Shown here in pieces: positions 18,918 to 26,546 of a DNA stretch of 64,000 nt. The stretch comes from Aquimarina agarilytica ZC1. Its GTDB lineage: Bacteria > Bacteroidota > Bacteroidia > Flavobacteriales > Flavobacteriaceae. The stretch covers positions 1 through 64,000 of the forward strand of contig NZ_JH621256.1 of the NCBI RefSeq assembly GCF_000255455.1, written 5' to 3'. The notes under the pieces are model-generated. The model made no database searches. It saw nothing but the letters and a program-made list of their open reading frames with translations, and was not told the DNA's origin. Each line of letters starts with the position of its first letter. Within the stretch, counting starts at the first letter, position 1. The translations under genes were made by a program, and so were the position numbers.

Positions 18918-19018
18918 ATGGTTGGGTAGTATTAGACAAACAATTAGGTTGTGCTAGTATTCCAGTTGAACAGCCTCATGTTATTTTTTACAACAAATTT
19001 ACAGGCATTGTTCGAGTA

Positions 19019-21124
19019 ATGTCGATCAATACATCGGGCGGTAGTAGCTCACATGGTTTTTTAGCTGTTGATTGGGGGAGCTCACTTAATCATTCCTCTT
19101 TATTGACTCATACAAGTGCTTTTTCTCGACCAAATAGTGAATATCCAGAACGTAAACAAGACAAAGTTACCAATGTAATTGATTTTTTTGCCAATCAGCG
19201 TAATGCTTGGTGGACTACAGAGTTTCAAGTAGCCTTTGATCATCGCACTAAAGCATCACAACAAGGATCATTTTTACATTTTAGGGTGTTTAACGTTGTA
19301 GAATCTGATATTCAATTAGAAGGAGATATTGATTTATTATCACAATCTGTACAACTAAAAGGAGCGGCTGAAAAAGTAGGAACCAGTAAGTCTACAAAAG
19401 ATTGGATACTTGCGGGGGCAAGTGCTGTAGAAAAATTAGAACCAGGAGAGTGGAGTAAGCATATTAAAAATGCTGATAAAGCAATACGAAAAATACGTGA
19501 TAAGGCCATTAAAAATTCCCATGAAAATAAAGCATGGAGTGTACTTGCCGATGCTACTACTAATTTAGCATCTATAACAGGTGGGCCAACTAAAGCAAAT
19601 CAAATATTAAAATCATTTGCAAAAAATGCAGGAGTAGTGGGTAGTATTGTAGGTGTGGCTTCTGATTTGTTTGGGTTCTCTGGTAAAGGTTCAAACACAC
19701 CCTCACCAGTTCAAATTACTCCTTTTAGAACTACGGGAACCATAAAACAGTCTGGGACTATTAAAACGAGTACACAAAACGCCAATTTTGTGATGAATTT
19801 ACCTGGTATTAAACCAACCAATCAAACCTATTATACTTGCCCAATTGGTGTAATGAATATTGAGAATGATTTGCGAATTGATAAGCGTTCTTGGAAGGAA
19901 GAGAAATTTGAATTAGAAAATTATAAAATTTCTAATAATGCAGTTTTCAAGACAGAAAAGCAATTTGTATTTTCAAAACCTAAAAAAGTACCAGTTCCAG
20001 CATTAGTTTTTAATTATTCAAAAAAAGTTGGATCTGAATTAAGATCAGTAGCTGATGTAAAACTATTTGAAAGGGATAGAGAAACTTGGTGGCATCGATT
20101 TATAAAAACAAGAAGAGAAAATTGGAAATCTATTAGGTTAAGAAATAACATCTCATTAGCAGTAAATAGTGCTTCAGAATTAGAGTTAGTTTCAGCAGTA
20201 GTTTCATTTCAAGGTAAAGTAAAATCAATTAATGATAAAGGAGTACCAGTTTATAAGCTTTTTGATGAATATAATAGATTACCGAAAGAATATTTAGACA
20301 ATCCAGATATGCCAGTTAGGATGGGGATTTATAATCTACCTTTTTATTCATTTCGGAAGAGGACAGTTTATACAGATGAATATTTAACTTTAAATGACCG
20401 TTGGATCAACAAAACCTCAAAGGCTTTAAATGATGGTAGGTATCAAATGATAAGTGGTGGCGAAGATTTGGGGAATGCTAAAGTCAATGAATTGTATAAA
20501 TTCAGAACTAAATACGTAGATATTGCCAATGCTCGAGATTTAATTTTTGATGTGCGCGAAGAAACTGAGGTAAGCCTTAAAATTATAGCTACATTCAAAG
20601 AAAAAAATAACCCGAGTGCTACCCATGTAGTATTGACTAATGAGTATATAATTGATGAAGGTGCAGCAGTAAAATCAACTACCGCTGAGCCATTTGAAAG
20701 AGGGGCAAATTGGACAAGAAGAAGAAGAAGAAGAAGATGGAGACAAATTTCTAATAATGAGTTAGATTTAAATTATTACAAAGATGGCGTAGCTTATGAT
20801 AGTCCTCAAGACTGTAATTGTACACCTAATCGTACAGGAGGGAAACAATTAACAGCTATTACCGAGGCTGAAAAATTAGATTTAAAAAGTAGATTCACCC
20901 TATACCCTAATCCAGTATTTGATAAATTAGTGGTTAACTATACTAAAATAGGTGATGCTTTACCAAGTATACTTGTTTCGGATGCCGCAGGAGCGATTTT
21001 AGTTAATGATACGCTAATGTCTGATGAAGAAACTATTGATTTTTCGACATATCCTCAGGGAACTTATTTAATTACTATTGTTGATGATGGAAAATTCATC
21101 TCAAAAAGAGTAATTAAAGACTAG
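19019..21124 (+). CDS. Main part of frameshifted T9SS-exported protein, unknown function
   Basis: 701 residues from the first ATG, but the frame is open back to 18914 and joins the signal-peptide fragment at 18714. No family is recognised. The mature part has a Ser/Gly-rich start, an Ala/Lys-rich helical middle (AVEKLEPGEWSKHIKNADKA) and an Arg-rich patch of about seven consecutive AGA codons near 20717-20737. A cysteine pair follows (DCNCTPNRTGG), then a T9SS type A sorting domain (TLYPNPVFDKLVVNY, ending SKRVIKD). The intact export signals at both ends suggest the gene is or was recently functional. It lies between two arrays of the same palindromic repeat, next to a toxin-antitoxin pair. 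Confidence 0.8.
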   Translation: MSINTSGGSSSHGFLAVDWGSSLNHSSLLTHTSAFSRPNSEYPERKQDKVTNVIDFFANQRNAWWTTEFQVAFDHRTKASQQGSFLHFRVFNVVESDIQLEGDIDLLSQSVQLKGAAEKVGTSKSTKDWILAGASAVEKLEPGEWSKHIKNADKAIRKIRDKAIKNSHENKAWSVLADATTNLASITGGPTKANQILKSFAKNAGVVGSIVGVASDLFGFSGKGSNTPSPVQITPFRTTGTIKQSGTIKTSTQNANFVMNLPGIKPTNQTYYTCPIGVMNIENDLRIDKRSWKEEKFELENYKISNNAVFKTEKQFVFSKPKKVPVPALVFNYSKKVGSELRSVADVKLFERDRETWWHRFIKTRRENWKSIRLRNNISLAVNSASELELVSAVVSFQGKVKSINDKGVPVYKLFDEYNRLPKEYLDNPDMPVRMGIYNLPFYSFRKRTVYTDEYLTLNDRWINKTSKALNDGRYQMISGGEDLGNAKVNELYKFRTKYVDIANARDLIFDVREETEVSLKIIATFKEKNNPSATHVVLTNEYIIDEGAAVKSTTAEPFERGANWTRRRRRRRWRQISNNELDLNYYKDGVAYDSPQDCNCTPNRTGGKQLTAITEAEKLDLKSRFTLYPNPVFDKLVVNYTKIGDALPSILVSDAAGAILVNDTLMSDEETIDFSTYPQGTYLITIVDDGKFISKRVIKD

Positions 21125-21155
21125 TTTTTTTAGAGTAAAAAGAGTTTTTTAAAAC

Positions 21156-21197
21156 AAAAAAGAGTAATAACGAAAGTTGTTGCTCTTTTTTTTTTGT
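21156..21197 (+). terminator. Rho-independent terminator
   Basis: AAAAAGAGTAATAAC pairs, with G-U wobbles, to GTTGTTGCTCTTTTT around GAAA and runs into a long T-tract. It ends the T9SS gene before the toxin-antitoxin operon. Confidence 0.85.
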
Positions 21198-21207
21198 TTT
21201 ATTTTTA

Positions 21208-21228
21208 GTAACTTTTAAGTTACCTTTG
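21208..21228 (+). promoter_or_regulatory. Toxin-antitoxin promoter with palindromic operator
   Basis: GTAACTTTTAAGTTAC (21208-21223) is an inverted repeat (7-2-7) overlapping TACCTTTG (21221-21228), an exact Bacteroidota -7 box TAnnTTTG. The start GTG follows 5 bases later, so the transcript would be nearly leaderless. Operators of this kind are usually bound by the antitoxin for autorepression. Confidence 0.65.
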
Positions 21229-21233
21229 GTTCC

Positions 21234-21578
21234 GTGGGAAAAGTTAGAGAAGTCATAGCGTATAAAAACTATTTTGAAGATTTTTTGAAAGAACAACCTG
21301 TAAAAGTTCAAAATAAAATATATAAAGTAATTGAAATAATAGAGACTTATGAAAGAGTACCTGAGACATATTTAAAAACTATAGTAGGGGTAAAAGGACT
21401 TTATGAAGCTAGAATAAAATTGGCTTCTAATATATGGCGTGTTTTTTGTTTTTTTGATAAAGGGAAGCTCGTCATTTTGTTAAATGGATTTACGAAGAAA
21501 ACTCAAAAAACACCTAAAAAAGAAATTGATAAAGCGATAGGCTTAATGAATTTATATTTTGAAGAAAAAAATAAATAA
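21234..21578 (+). CDS. HigB/RelE-superfamily toxin
   Basis: 114 residues resembling the phage-derived Gp49-like/HigB branch of RelE toxins, ribosome-dependent mRNA endonucleases. Visible features are KVREVIAYKNYFEDFLKEQP, VKGLYEARIKLASNIWRVFCFFDKGK and the closing NGFTKKTQKTPKKEIDKA helix. The start is GTG; family-like sequence begins directly after it, which supports this start. The antitoxin follows with a 1-bp gap, the toxin-first order typical of higBA. The operon has a palindrome over its -7 box. It sits in the repeat-bounded island at 18-22.8 kb. Confidence 0.88.
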   Translation: MGKVREVIAYKNYFEDFLKEQPVKVQNKIYKVIEIIETYERVPETYLKTIVGVKGLYEARIKLASNIWRVFCFFDKGKLVILLNGFTKKTQKTPKKEIDKAIGLMNLYFEEKNK

Positions 21579-21579
21579 T

Positions 21580-21870
21580 ATGGAAACGAAAAGTTGGAAA
21601 GAAATAAAAGATAGTGTTTATGGGAAAAAGGGAACAACTAGGCGTGATGAATTAGATAGGGATTTTGAATCATTCAAAATAGGTCTTTTGTTAAGGCAAG
21701 CCAGAGAAGAAAAAGAATTAACCCAAGAGCAATTAGGGAAGTTGATCGATAAAAAACGAACTTATATTTCAAGAATTGAAAATAATGGCAGTAACCTTAC
21801 TTTAAAAACACTTTTCGATATTGTAGAAAAAGGTCTTGGTGGTAAAGTTAATATTTCGATTGAAGTTTAG
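21580..21870 (+). CDS. HigA-type XRE-family antitoxin
   Basis: 96 residues from the ATG at 21580; a longer frame from 21559 overlaps the toxin and adds only KKKINN. A helix-turn-helix (LLRQAREEKELTQEQLGKLI, then KKRTYISRIENNGSNLTLKT) spans about residues 35-80. The N-terminal part (TKSWKEIKDSVYGKKGTTRRDELDRDFESFKI) probably contacts the toxin. It should neutralise the toxin and repress the shared promoter through the palindrome at 21208. The palindromic repeat array begins right at its stop codon. Confidence 0.9.
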   Translation: METKSWKEIKDSVYGKKGTTRRDELDRDFESFKIGLLLRQAREEKELTQEQLGKLIDKKRTYISRIENNGSNLTLKTLFDIVEKGLGGKVNISIEV

Positions 21871-22745
21871 CACTGCTTCGAGTGATTTGTGTAATGAAAT
21901 GGATTAAATTGTATCGAGTTTAGCACTGCTTCGAGTGATTTGTGTAATGGAATGGAACAAATAGTATCGAGAAGTAGAGTCATGACAACGAGTTCTCGAT
22001 ACATTTCCTCTCCGCTATCGCTGCGGTAAAACACTCGAACCAGTCACTGTGTTTTTTTATTCAATTTTAGTGTAAAGCTTCGTACTGCTTCGAGTGATTT
22101 GTGTAATGGGTTCTCGATACATTTTCCCTCCGCTATCGCTGCGAGAAAACACTCGAACCAGTAATCGTGTATTATTTAAGTTTAGTATAAAGCTTCGTAC
22201 TGCTTCGAGTGATTTGCGAAATGGGTTCTCGATACATTTCCTCTTCACTATCGCTGCGTGAAAACACTTGAACCAATCAACGTGTATTATTTAAGTCTTA
22301 GCACTGCTTCGAGGAATTTGCGCAATGGGTTCTCGATACATTTCCTCTTCACTATCGCTGCGTGAAAACACTCGAACCAATCAGCGTGTTTTATTTAAGT
22401 CTTAGCACTGCTTCGAGTGATTTACGTAATGGAATGGAGTAAATTATATCGAGAAGTGGTTATTAAGTTATAGTAACGAGTTCTCGATACATTTCCTCTC
22501 CGCTATCGCTACGAGAAAACACTCGAACCAGTAATCGTGTATTATTCAATTTTAGTATAAAGCTTCGTACTGCTTCGATTGATTTATGAAATGGAATGTA
22601 GTGAATTGTATCGAGTTCAACACTGCTTCGAGTGATTTGTGTAATGGAATGGAACAAATAGTATCGAGAAGTGTTTGTTTGTGTAATGGGTTCTCAATAC
22701 ATTTTCTCTCCGCTATCGCTACGTGAAAACTCTCAAACTAGTCAT
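21871..22745. repeat. Palindromic repeat array R2 (six or more units)
   Basis: Openings TTCTCGATACATT (or a one-base variant) occur at 21993, 22111, 22226, 22330, 22481 and 22691, so units are 104-210 bp apart. Each has GCTATCGCTRCG, ACACTCGAACCAG, then CTTCGTACTGCTTCGAGTGA and AATGGAATGG. Some close with GTATCGAGAAG. The inner parts ACTCGAA and TTCGAGT, and the ends TTCTCGATAC and GTATCGAGAA, are mutual reverse complements. Units of differing length suggest internal deletions. It is the same family as R1. Short ORFs here are by-products of the repeat. Confidence 0.88.
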
Positions 22746-22759
22746 GTCTCTATAAAACA

Positions 22760-22788
22760 ACAACACCCACGCTTTGCGTGGGTGTTGT
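22760..22788 (-). terminator. GC-rich Rho-independent terminator of the porin gene
   Basis: ACAACACCCACGC / GCGTGGGTGTTGT is a 13-bp perfect stem with a TTT loop, followed on the minus strand by TGTTTTAT. Confidence 0.9.
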
Positions 22789-22837
22789 AATATATTGTAA
22801 TCGTAACTTTTCTAAAGTCTGTAATATGTTATTTAGA

Positions 22838-23953
22838 CTAGAAAGAGTAGATAGCACCTAATACGAAAGAAGCTAAAGATTTACCAACATCTCCATTAGA
22901 ATCTTCTAAGAAAGTATCTTCAGAAGTTGAATCTAAACGTAATTCAGGTTTGATTGTTAAGTTTCCTGCAGTATAAGAACCAGTCAAAGTTGTAGCAAAA
23001 ACAGAACCATTTCTTTCATTGTCTAATCCAAAAGCTTCTGCTAATCCACCTTTAAAAACTTCAAAATATTCACCTCTTAAACCTAATGTAAAAGCGTCTG
23101 ATATAGCATATTGTGGGTATAGTGCAGCACCATAGAATCCAGCATCGTCAACATTACCTTCAAAGGAAGTAGTATTGTAAGTAGCATTTACTCCTAAATA
23201 AAACTCTTCTGATATATCCCATCCAGTGGTTAAATCAATCTGGAAAGTTTCATTTTGTAAAGCTTGCGCATCGAAATCAGCTTGATTTCCATACAATACA
23301 TTTAAATAAGCACTACCGGCATCATTTGAATATCCAACCTGTAAACCACCAGAGTATTTTCCGGCTAAGTTGTTATTTGTAAAATCAGTTGCATTAAGTA
23401 TAGCTGCCATAACAGACCAGTTATCGTCAATTGCAAAGTCAGCTTTCAATCCAGTATGAGAAAATGGTCCGTTCGAAAACATATACGATGTAGAATAGTT
23501 AAAGTTACCTGCAGGTGAGATTACTTCATATCCTAAGAAAGTGTTAAAGTTACCAAAAGTTAAAGTAACGGCATCAGATGCAGCATAAGTAACAAACAAT
23601 TGATTCACGATATTTGAAGATCCCGTAGTGTTTAAAACTGCGTCTGTTCCTCTGGGTCCAAAAACTAAATCAGCTACAAATCCAACTTTTCCTATTTGCT
23701 TACTAGCAATAAGATTAGCCATACCTAAAGCAAAACCATCTGCATTTGCAAAAGCACTGCTTGGAGCAATTAAAGCACCATTTCCAGTATTGTTAGCATT
23801 TTTTCCACCGATGTTAGTTCTAAAGTAAGTATCAACAGATCCGCTTAATTCAAAAGTAGATTCTTTTACAGTTTCTTCTTCCTGAGCAATAGCAGTAAAA
23901 CCTACTAAAGATAATGCAGCTAAAGCTGCTCCTTTAAAGAAATTTTTTTTCAT
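22838..23953 (-). CDS. Outer-membrane beta-barrel porin (BBP2/OmpL-like)
   Basis: 371 residues. A signal peptide ending near FTAIAQ is followed by a short acidic stretch and then alternating beta-strand sequence to a C-terminal phenylalanine (FVLGAIYSF), as outer-membrane barrels require. FELSGSVDTYFRTNIGG opens the barrel; GNFNTFLGYEVISPAGNFNYSTSY resembles the bacterial beta-barrel porin-2 family. Presumed role: passive or selective diffusion channel in the outer membrane. The permeant is unknown. It is monocistronic, with a strong terminator. The 293 bp upstream is AT-rich and holds nothing else I can identify. Confidence 0.82.
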   Translation of the reverse strand: MKKNFFKGAALAALSLVGFTAIAQEEETVKESTFELSGSVDTYFRTNIGGKNANNTGNGALIAPSSAFANADGFALGMANLIASKQIGKVGFVADLVFGPRGTDAVLNTTGSSNIVNQLFVTYAASDAVTLTFGNFNTFLGYEVISPAGNFNYSTSYMFSNGPFSHTGLKADFAIDDNWSVMAAILNATDFTNNNLAGKYSGGLQVGYSNDAGSAYLNVLYGNQADFDAQALQNETFQIDLTTGWDISEEFYLGVNATYNTTSFEGNVDDAGFYGAALYPQYAISDAFTLGLRGEYFEVFKGGLAEAFGLDNERNGSVFATTLTGSYTAGNLTIKPELRLDSTSEDTFLEDSNGDVGKSLASFVLGAIYSF

Positions 23954-24246
23954 AATAATAGTTAAATAGTTAATAAACTTTTACTCGTTATAAAATAAGT
24001 ATTGCTACTTAATTCGGTGTCAAAAATAATTTATAGTTGGAGAGGTCGCAAGAAAATTAACTTAAAAAACGGAATTTTTGCGAAAAGCGTATTTAAAAAC
24101 GATTTTTTTAATATTATATTAATATATGTGGGTGATTATCTATTTTTTTAATGTTATTTTATAGTGTTTTTTGGTATTTCATCAGAATATATTAAAAAAT
24201 AATAGAAATAATAGGTATGTGTAATGTTAAATTACAGTGAAATTAC

Positions 24247-25317
24247 TTAGTTAATACTACTATTTTTAGATACATAGGTAATGCTGTCATTTTTTGAACT
24301 TATAGTGGGTTTTATACCCCAGACAAGCTGTTTTTTCCATTTTGTGTAGTTATCTGTGCTGTTTTGGTCAATTTCATAAATTTCAAAACGCTGTTTACTC
24401 ATATCGGATAAGGTGGTTTGCTTTGTTTTTTTGAATGTCTCCCATAATACTTTTGTCGATTTTGGATTTCCTATAATATTCATTTTATATACGGATAGGC
24501 TGTCTATGTATCCATAGCGTATAGCCAATTCACTTGGGATTAGAATTTGTGTAGCTATAGGTATACCCGTTGAAAAAATTAAGTCACCAGTGGTTTCATT
24601 ATAGTCATTATATATAGTAATGGGTTTATGGGCACTTTTTACATTATGCTCGGCTAGGTATTGTTCTAAAGCAGTAATGTGTTTTTGCGTATAGTTAGCT
24701 ATATTATTCACATGTCCCGATGCACTTAAATAGACATAATGAAAGGGGCCAAAGGTTCCTTTACTACTATAAGTAATACTATAGTCCGAGGCACGCTTGT
24801 TTAATTGCTGTTGTAATAAAGGCAATCGGGTATGCAAATGCTGTAACCAAATACGCTTATTATTTTTCCATTTAAAAATATCGAAGATTTTGTCTTTAAA
24901 ACTTAATTCTTCTTCTAGCGTAAGTGACATACCGTTAACTACCTTTTGTTTCCCTAAATTCCAAGCTAATGATTGTATGCCTCGTTCTTTTTTAGTGTAT
25001 ACCTTTTGTAGTACTAAGGAATCTAGTACAAGCTCATTTTCAATTTTAAAAGCATTTTCTTTAGGTAATGCTATTTGTAATTTACTTAAAAGGGGATCAA
25101 CATTTTGATTTATATTTAAATGAGAAGTATCCGTAATAGCCCAATTAAGCCAATTTTCAAAATGGATTAATTGATTTTGAATCATTTTTTTAGGCACATT
25201 GTCAAAATTGATGTCATAATTATAGGTGTGTTTAGATGGGATTGTAGCCAAATAGACACAACTACCTATAAATAATAAAGCAATACTATAAAAAAGGAAC
25301 TGTAAAACTTTAAACAT
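24247..25317 (-). CDS. Membrane-anchored protein, possible SRPBCC plus GyrI-like domains
   Basis: 356 residues. An N-terminal membrane segment (VLQFLFYSIALLFIGSCVYLA, about 4-25; the Cys could be a lipobox) is followed by a periplasmic part. Residues about 30-180 could be a degenerate SRPBCC/polyketide-cyclase-type fold (NFDNVPKKMIQNQLIHFENWLNW). Residues about 195-340 resemble GyrI-like effector-binding domains (KGTFGPFHYVYLSASGHV, ITIYNDYNETTGDLIFSTGIPI). These domain calls rest on weak patterns, and a protein of unknown family is also possible. The neighbours are a porin and a tiny membrane protein, which give no clue. Confidence 0.55.
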   Translation of the reverse strand: MFKVLQFLFYSIALLFIGSCVYLATIPSKHTYNYDINFDNVPKKMIQNQLIHFENWLNWAITDTSHLNINQNVDPLLSKLQIALPKENAFKIENELVLDSLVLQKVYTKKERGIQSLAWNLGKQKVVNGMSLTLEEELSFKDKIFDIFKWKNNKRIWLQHLHTRLPLLQQQLNKRASDYSITYSSKGTFGPFHYVYLSASGHVNNIANYTQKHITALEQYLAEHNVKSAHKPITIYNDYNETTGDLIFSTGIPIATQILIPSELAIRYGYIDSLSVYKMNIIGNPKSTKVLWETFKKTKQTTLSDMSKQRFEIYEIDQNSTDNYTKWKKQLVWGIKPTISSKNDSITYVSKNSSIN

Positions 25318-25400
25318 ATATGATTTGATTTTGTTGTTAATACTATCCTCTCATTTAATAAGGATATATAATTATTCCCTTTAAATAACCTCAATGAGGT

Positions 25401-25589
25401 TTAAAAATTTAAATAGGTTTTAAGGATGAATAAAAATAAGATAAAACCTACAAAAAACACTAAAATCCAAAAACTTCCTTTGTAATTTTTTTTATGGATA
25501 GGAATATCTTTTCGATAGCTGAATATCATAAAAATGACAAATGCAATAAAAAAACAAATAGCAAAAATAAGTTGATTTTGACTGAACAT
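25401..25589 (-). CDS. Small two-helix membrane protein, conserved in flavobacteria
   Basis: 62 residues with two hydrophobic helices (about 6-24 and 39-60) separated by a basic loop, SYRKDIPIHKKNYKGS. The pattern (MFSQ.QLIFA, MIFSYRKDI..HKK.YKGS.W) is one I associate with a small membrane protein found in many Flavobacteriaceae, with no known function. It is separate from the gene at 24247 by ~80 bp on the same strand and could be its transcript partner. Confidence 0.65.
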   Translation of the reverse strand: MFSQNQLIFAICFFIAFVIFMIFSYRKDIPIHKKNYKGSFWILVFFVGFILFLFILKTYLNF

Positions 25590-25640
25590 AAGTGTGTTGT
25601 TTATTATAGCTGAGTTACTATAATATCAATTTGTATATTT

Positions 25641-25749
25641 AACCCGAATTATGCATTAGAAAATCTATTATGGCTGCAATCTACTTTAAACACTAGTATT
25701 TATGGTACATCACAATCTTATAGCGAAGTTCCAATACAGAATTCGGGTT
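25641..25749 (-). repeat. MITE-like AACCCGAAT-ended repeat, inverted copy
   Basis: It begins AACCCGAATTATGCATTA and ends in CAGAATTCGGGTT. Read on the minus strand it has GAACTTCGCTATAAG after the first end and AATAGATTTTCTAATGCAT before the second. These match the left and right arms of the copies at 37438 and 60670. The middle differs and is shorter. Confidence 0.7.
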
Positions 25750-25774
25750 TAGCAAAATTACAAAAACAATTTTC

Positions 25775-26161
25775 ATGAAGGATAAAATTAATGCAGTTAA
25801 AGAATTTCATACTGCTTTTAAAATTGGTTATAAAGAAGCTCCAATAGCAGATTTAGGAGCTGCAAAAAACACCTTGCGTTTTAATTTAATGAAGGAGGAA
25901 AATGAAGAATATTTAGAAGCTGCTCAAAATAATGATTTAGTTGAAGTGGCCGATGCACTTGGTGATATGCTTTATATTTTATGTGGTACCATTATAGAAC
26001 ATGGAATGCAACATAAAATTGAAGAAGTTTTTAATGAAATACAACGTAGTAATATGAGTAAGTTGGGAGCCGATGGAAAACCTATTTATAGAGCGGATGG
26101 GAAAGTATTGAAAGGCCCTAATTATTTCAAGCCTAATATAGAAAGTATTTTAAAAGCTTAA
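25775..26161 (+). CDS. MazG-like nucleoside triphosphate pyrophosphohydrolase
   Basis: 128 residues, all-alpha NTP-PPase fold. The metal-binding motifs are FNLMKEENEEYLEA (ExxE) and EVADALGDMLYILCGTIIEHG (ExxD). A C-terminal segment MSKLGADGKPIYRADGKVLKGPNYFKPNI is a clear marker of the single-domain MazG/HisE-like proteins of Bacteroidota and Firmicutes. It would hydrolyse (d)NTPs to NMP and pyrophosphate as house-cleaning; the preferred nucleotide is not deducible. It stands just after a MITE-like repeat, so its promoter may partly lie in the repeat. Confidence 0.9.
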   Translation: MKDKINAVKEFHTAFKIGYKEAPIADLGAAKNTLRFNLMKEENEEYLEAAQNNDLVEVADALGDMLYILCGTIIEHGMQHKIEEVFNEIQRSNMSKLGADGKPIYRADGKVLKGPNYFKPNIESILKA

Positions 26162-26224
26162 TTTTGTTGGTTAAGTTGTTGATATTGATTAATTTAATAG
26201 TTGTTTAACCAATAAAATTTAATC

Positions 26225-26479
26225 ATGGAATTAATTATTAGTCTACTTACAGGTGCTGTAGGTGGTAATTTGGCAGGAGCATTATTGAAAAAATATTCAA
26301 TGGGAACACTATGGAATTCTGTTATTGGAATTTTAGGAGGTGGTTTAGGAGCTCAATTATTGGGTATGTTAGGTATTGATTTAGGTGGAATAGTAGGCAG
26401 TATAGCAGGCGGTGGAGTAGGAGGAGGAGTTTTAATGGCCATTATTGGTGTAATTAAAGGAGCAATGAATAAAAATTAG
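26225..26479 (+). CDS. Small glycine-rich membrane protein
   Basis: 84 residues with about 30% glycine. Hydrophobic glycine-zipper stretches (LLTGAVGGNLAGALL, VIGILGGGLGAQLLGMLG, LGGIVGSIAGGGVGGGVLMAIIGVIKG) indicate two to three closely packed membrane helices. There is no signal peptide cleavage site. I do not recognise a named family. It follows the MazG-like gene by 63 bp on the same strand and ends at a strong bidirectional terminator. Confidence 0.65.
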   Translation: MELIISLLTGAVGGNLAGALLKKYSMGTLWNSVIGILGGGLGAQLLGMLGIDLGGIVGSIAGGGVGGGVLMAIIGVIKGAMNKN

Positions 26480-26500
26480 TGATATTCACTAAAAGAGCAA

Positions 26501-26533
26501 AAAGAGGAGTTCTATTTTTTGGAACTCCTCTTT
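26501..26533. terminator. Bidirectional Rho-independent terminator
   Basis: AAAGAGGAGTTC / GAACTCCTCTTT stem (12 bp) with A-rich left and T-rich right flanks. It sits between converging genes ending at 26479 and 26547 and can serve both. Confidence 0.92.
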
Positions 26534-26546
26534 TTTAATCAATAGT

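Noticed and set aside
21114-21311. Minus-strand 65-residue ORF across the toxin promoter
   Set aside because: It spans a terminator, the operator and the toxin start; its low-complexity Lys/Phe sequence comes from A/T runs.
22057-22657. Two similar short minus-strand ORFs (63-64 residues) in the R2 array
   Set aside because: Their resemblance to each other arises because both are translations of the same palindromic repeat; they have no independent coding signal.
18015-22745. CRISPR array
   Set aside because: The repeated units are 100-210 bp, differ from each other and have no regular short repeat-spacer pattern; no cas genes are present.
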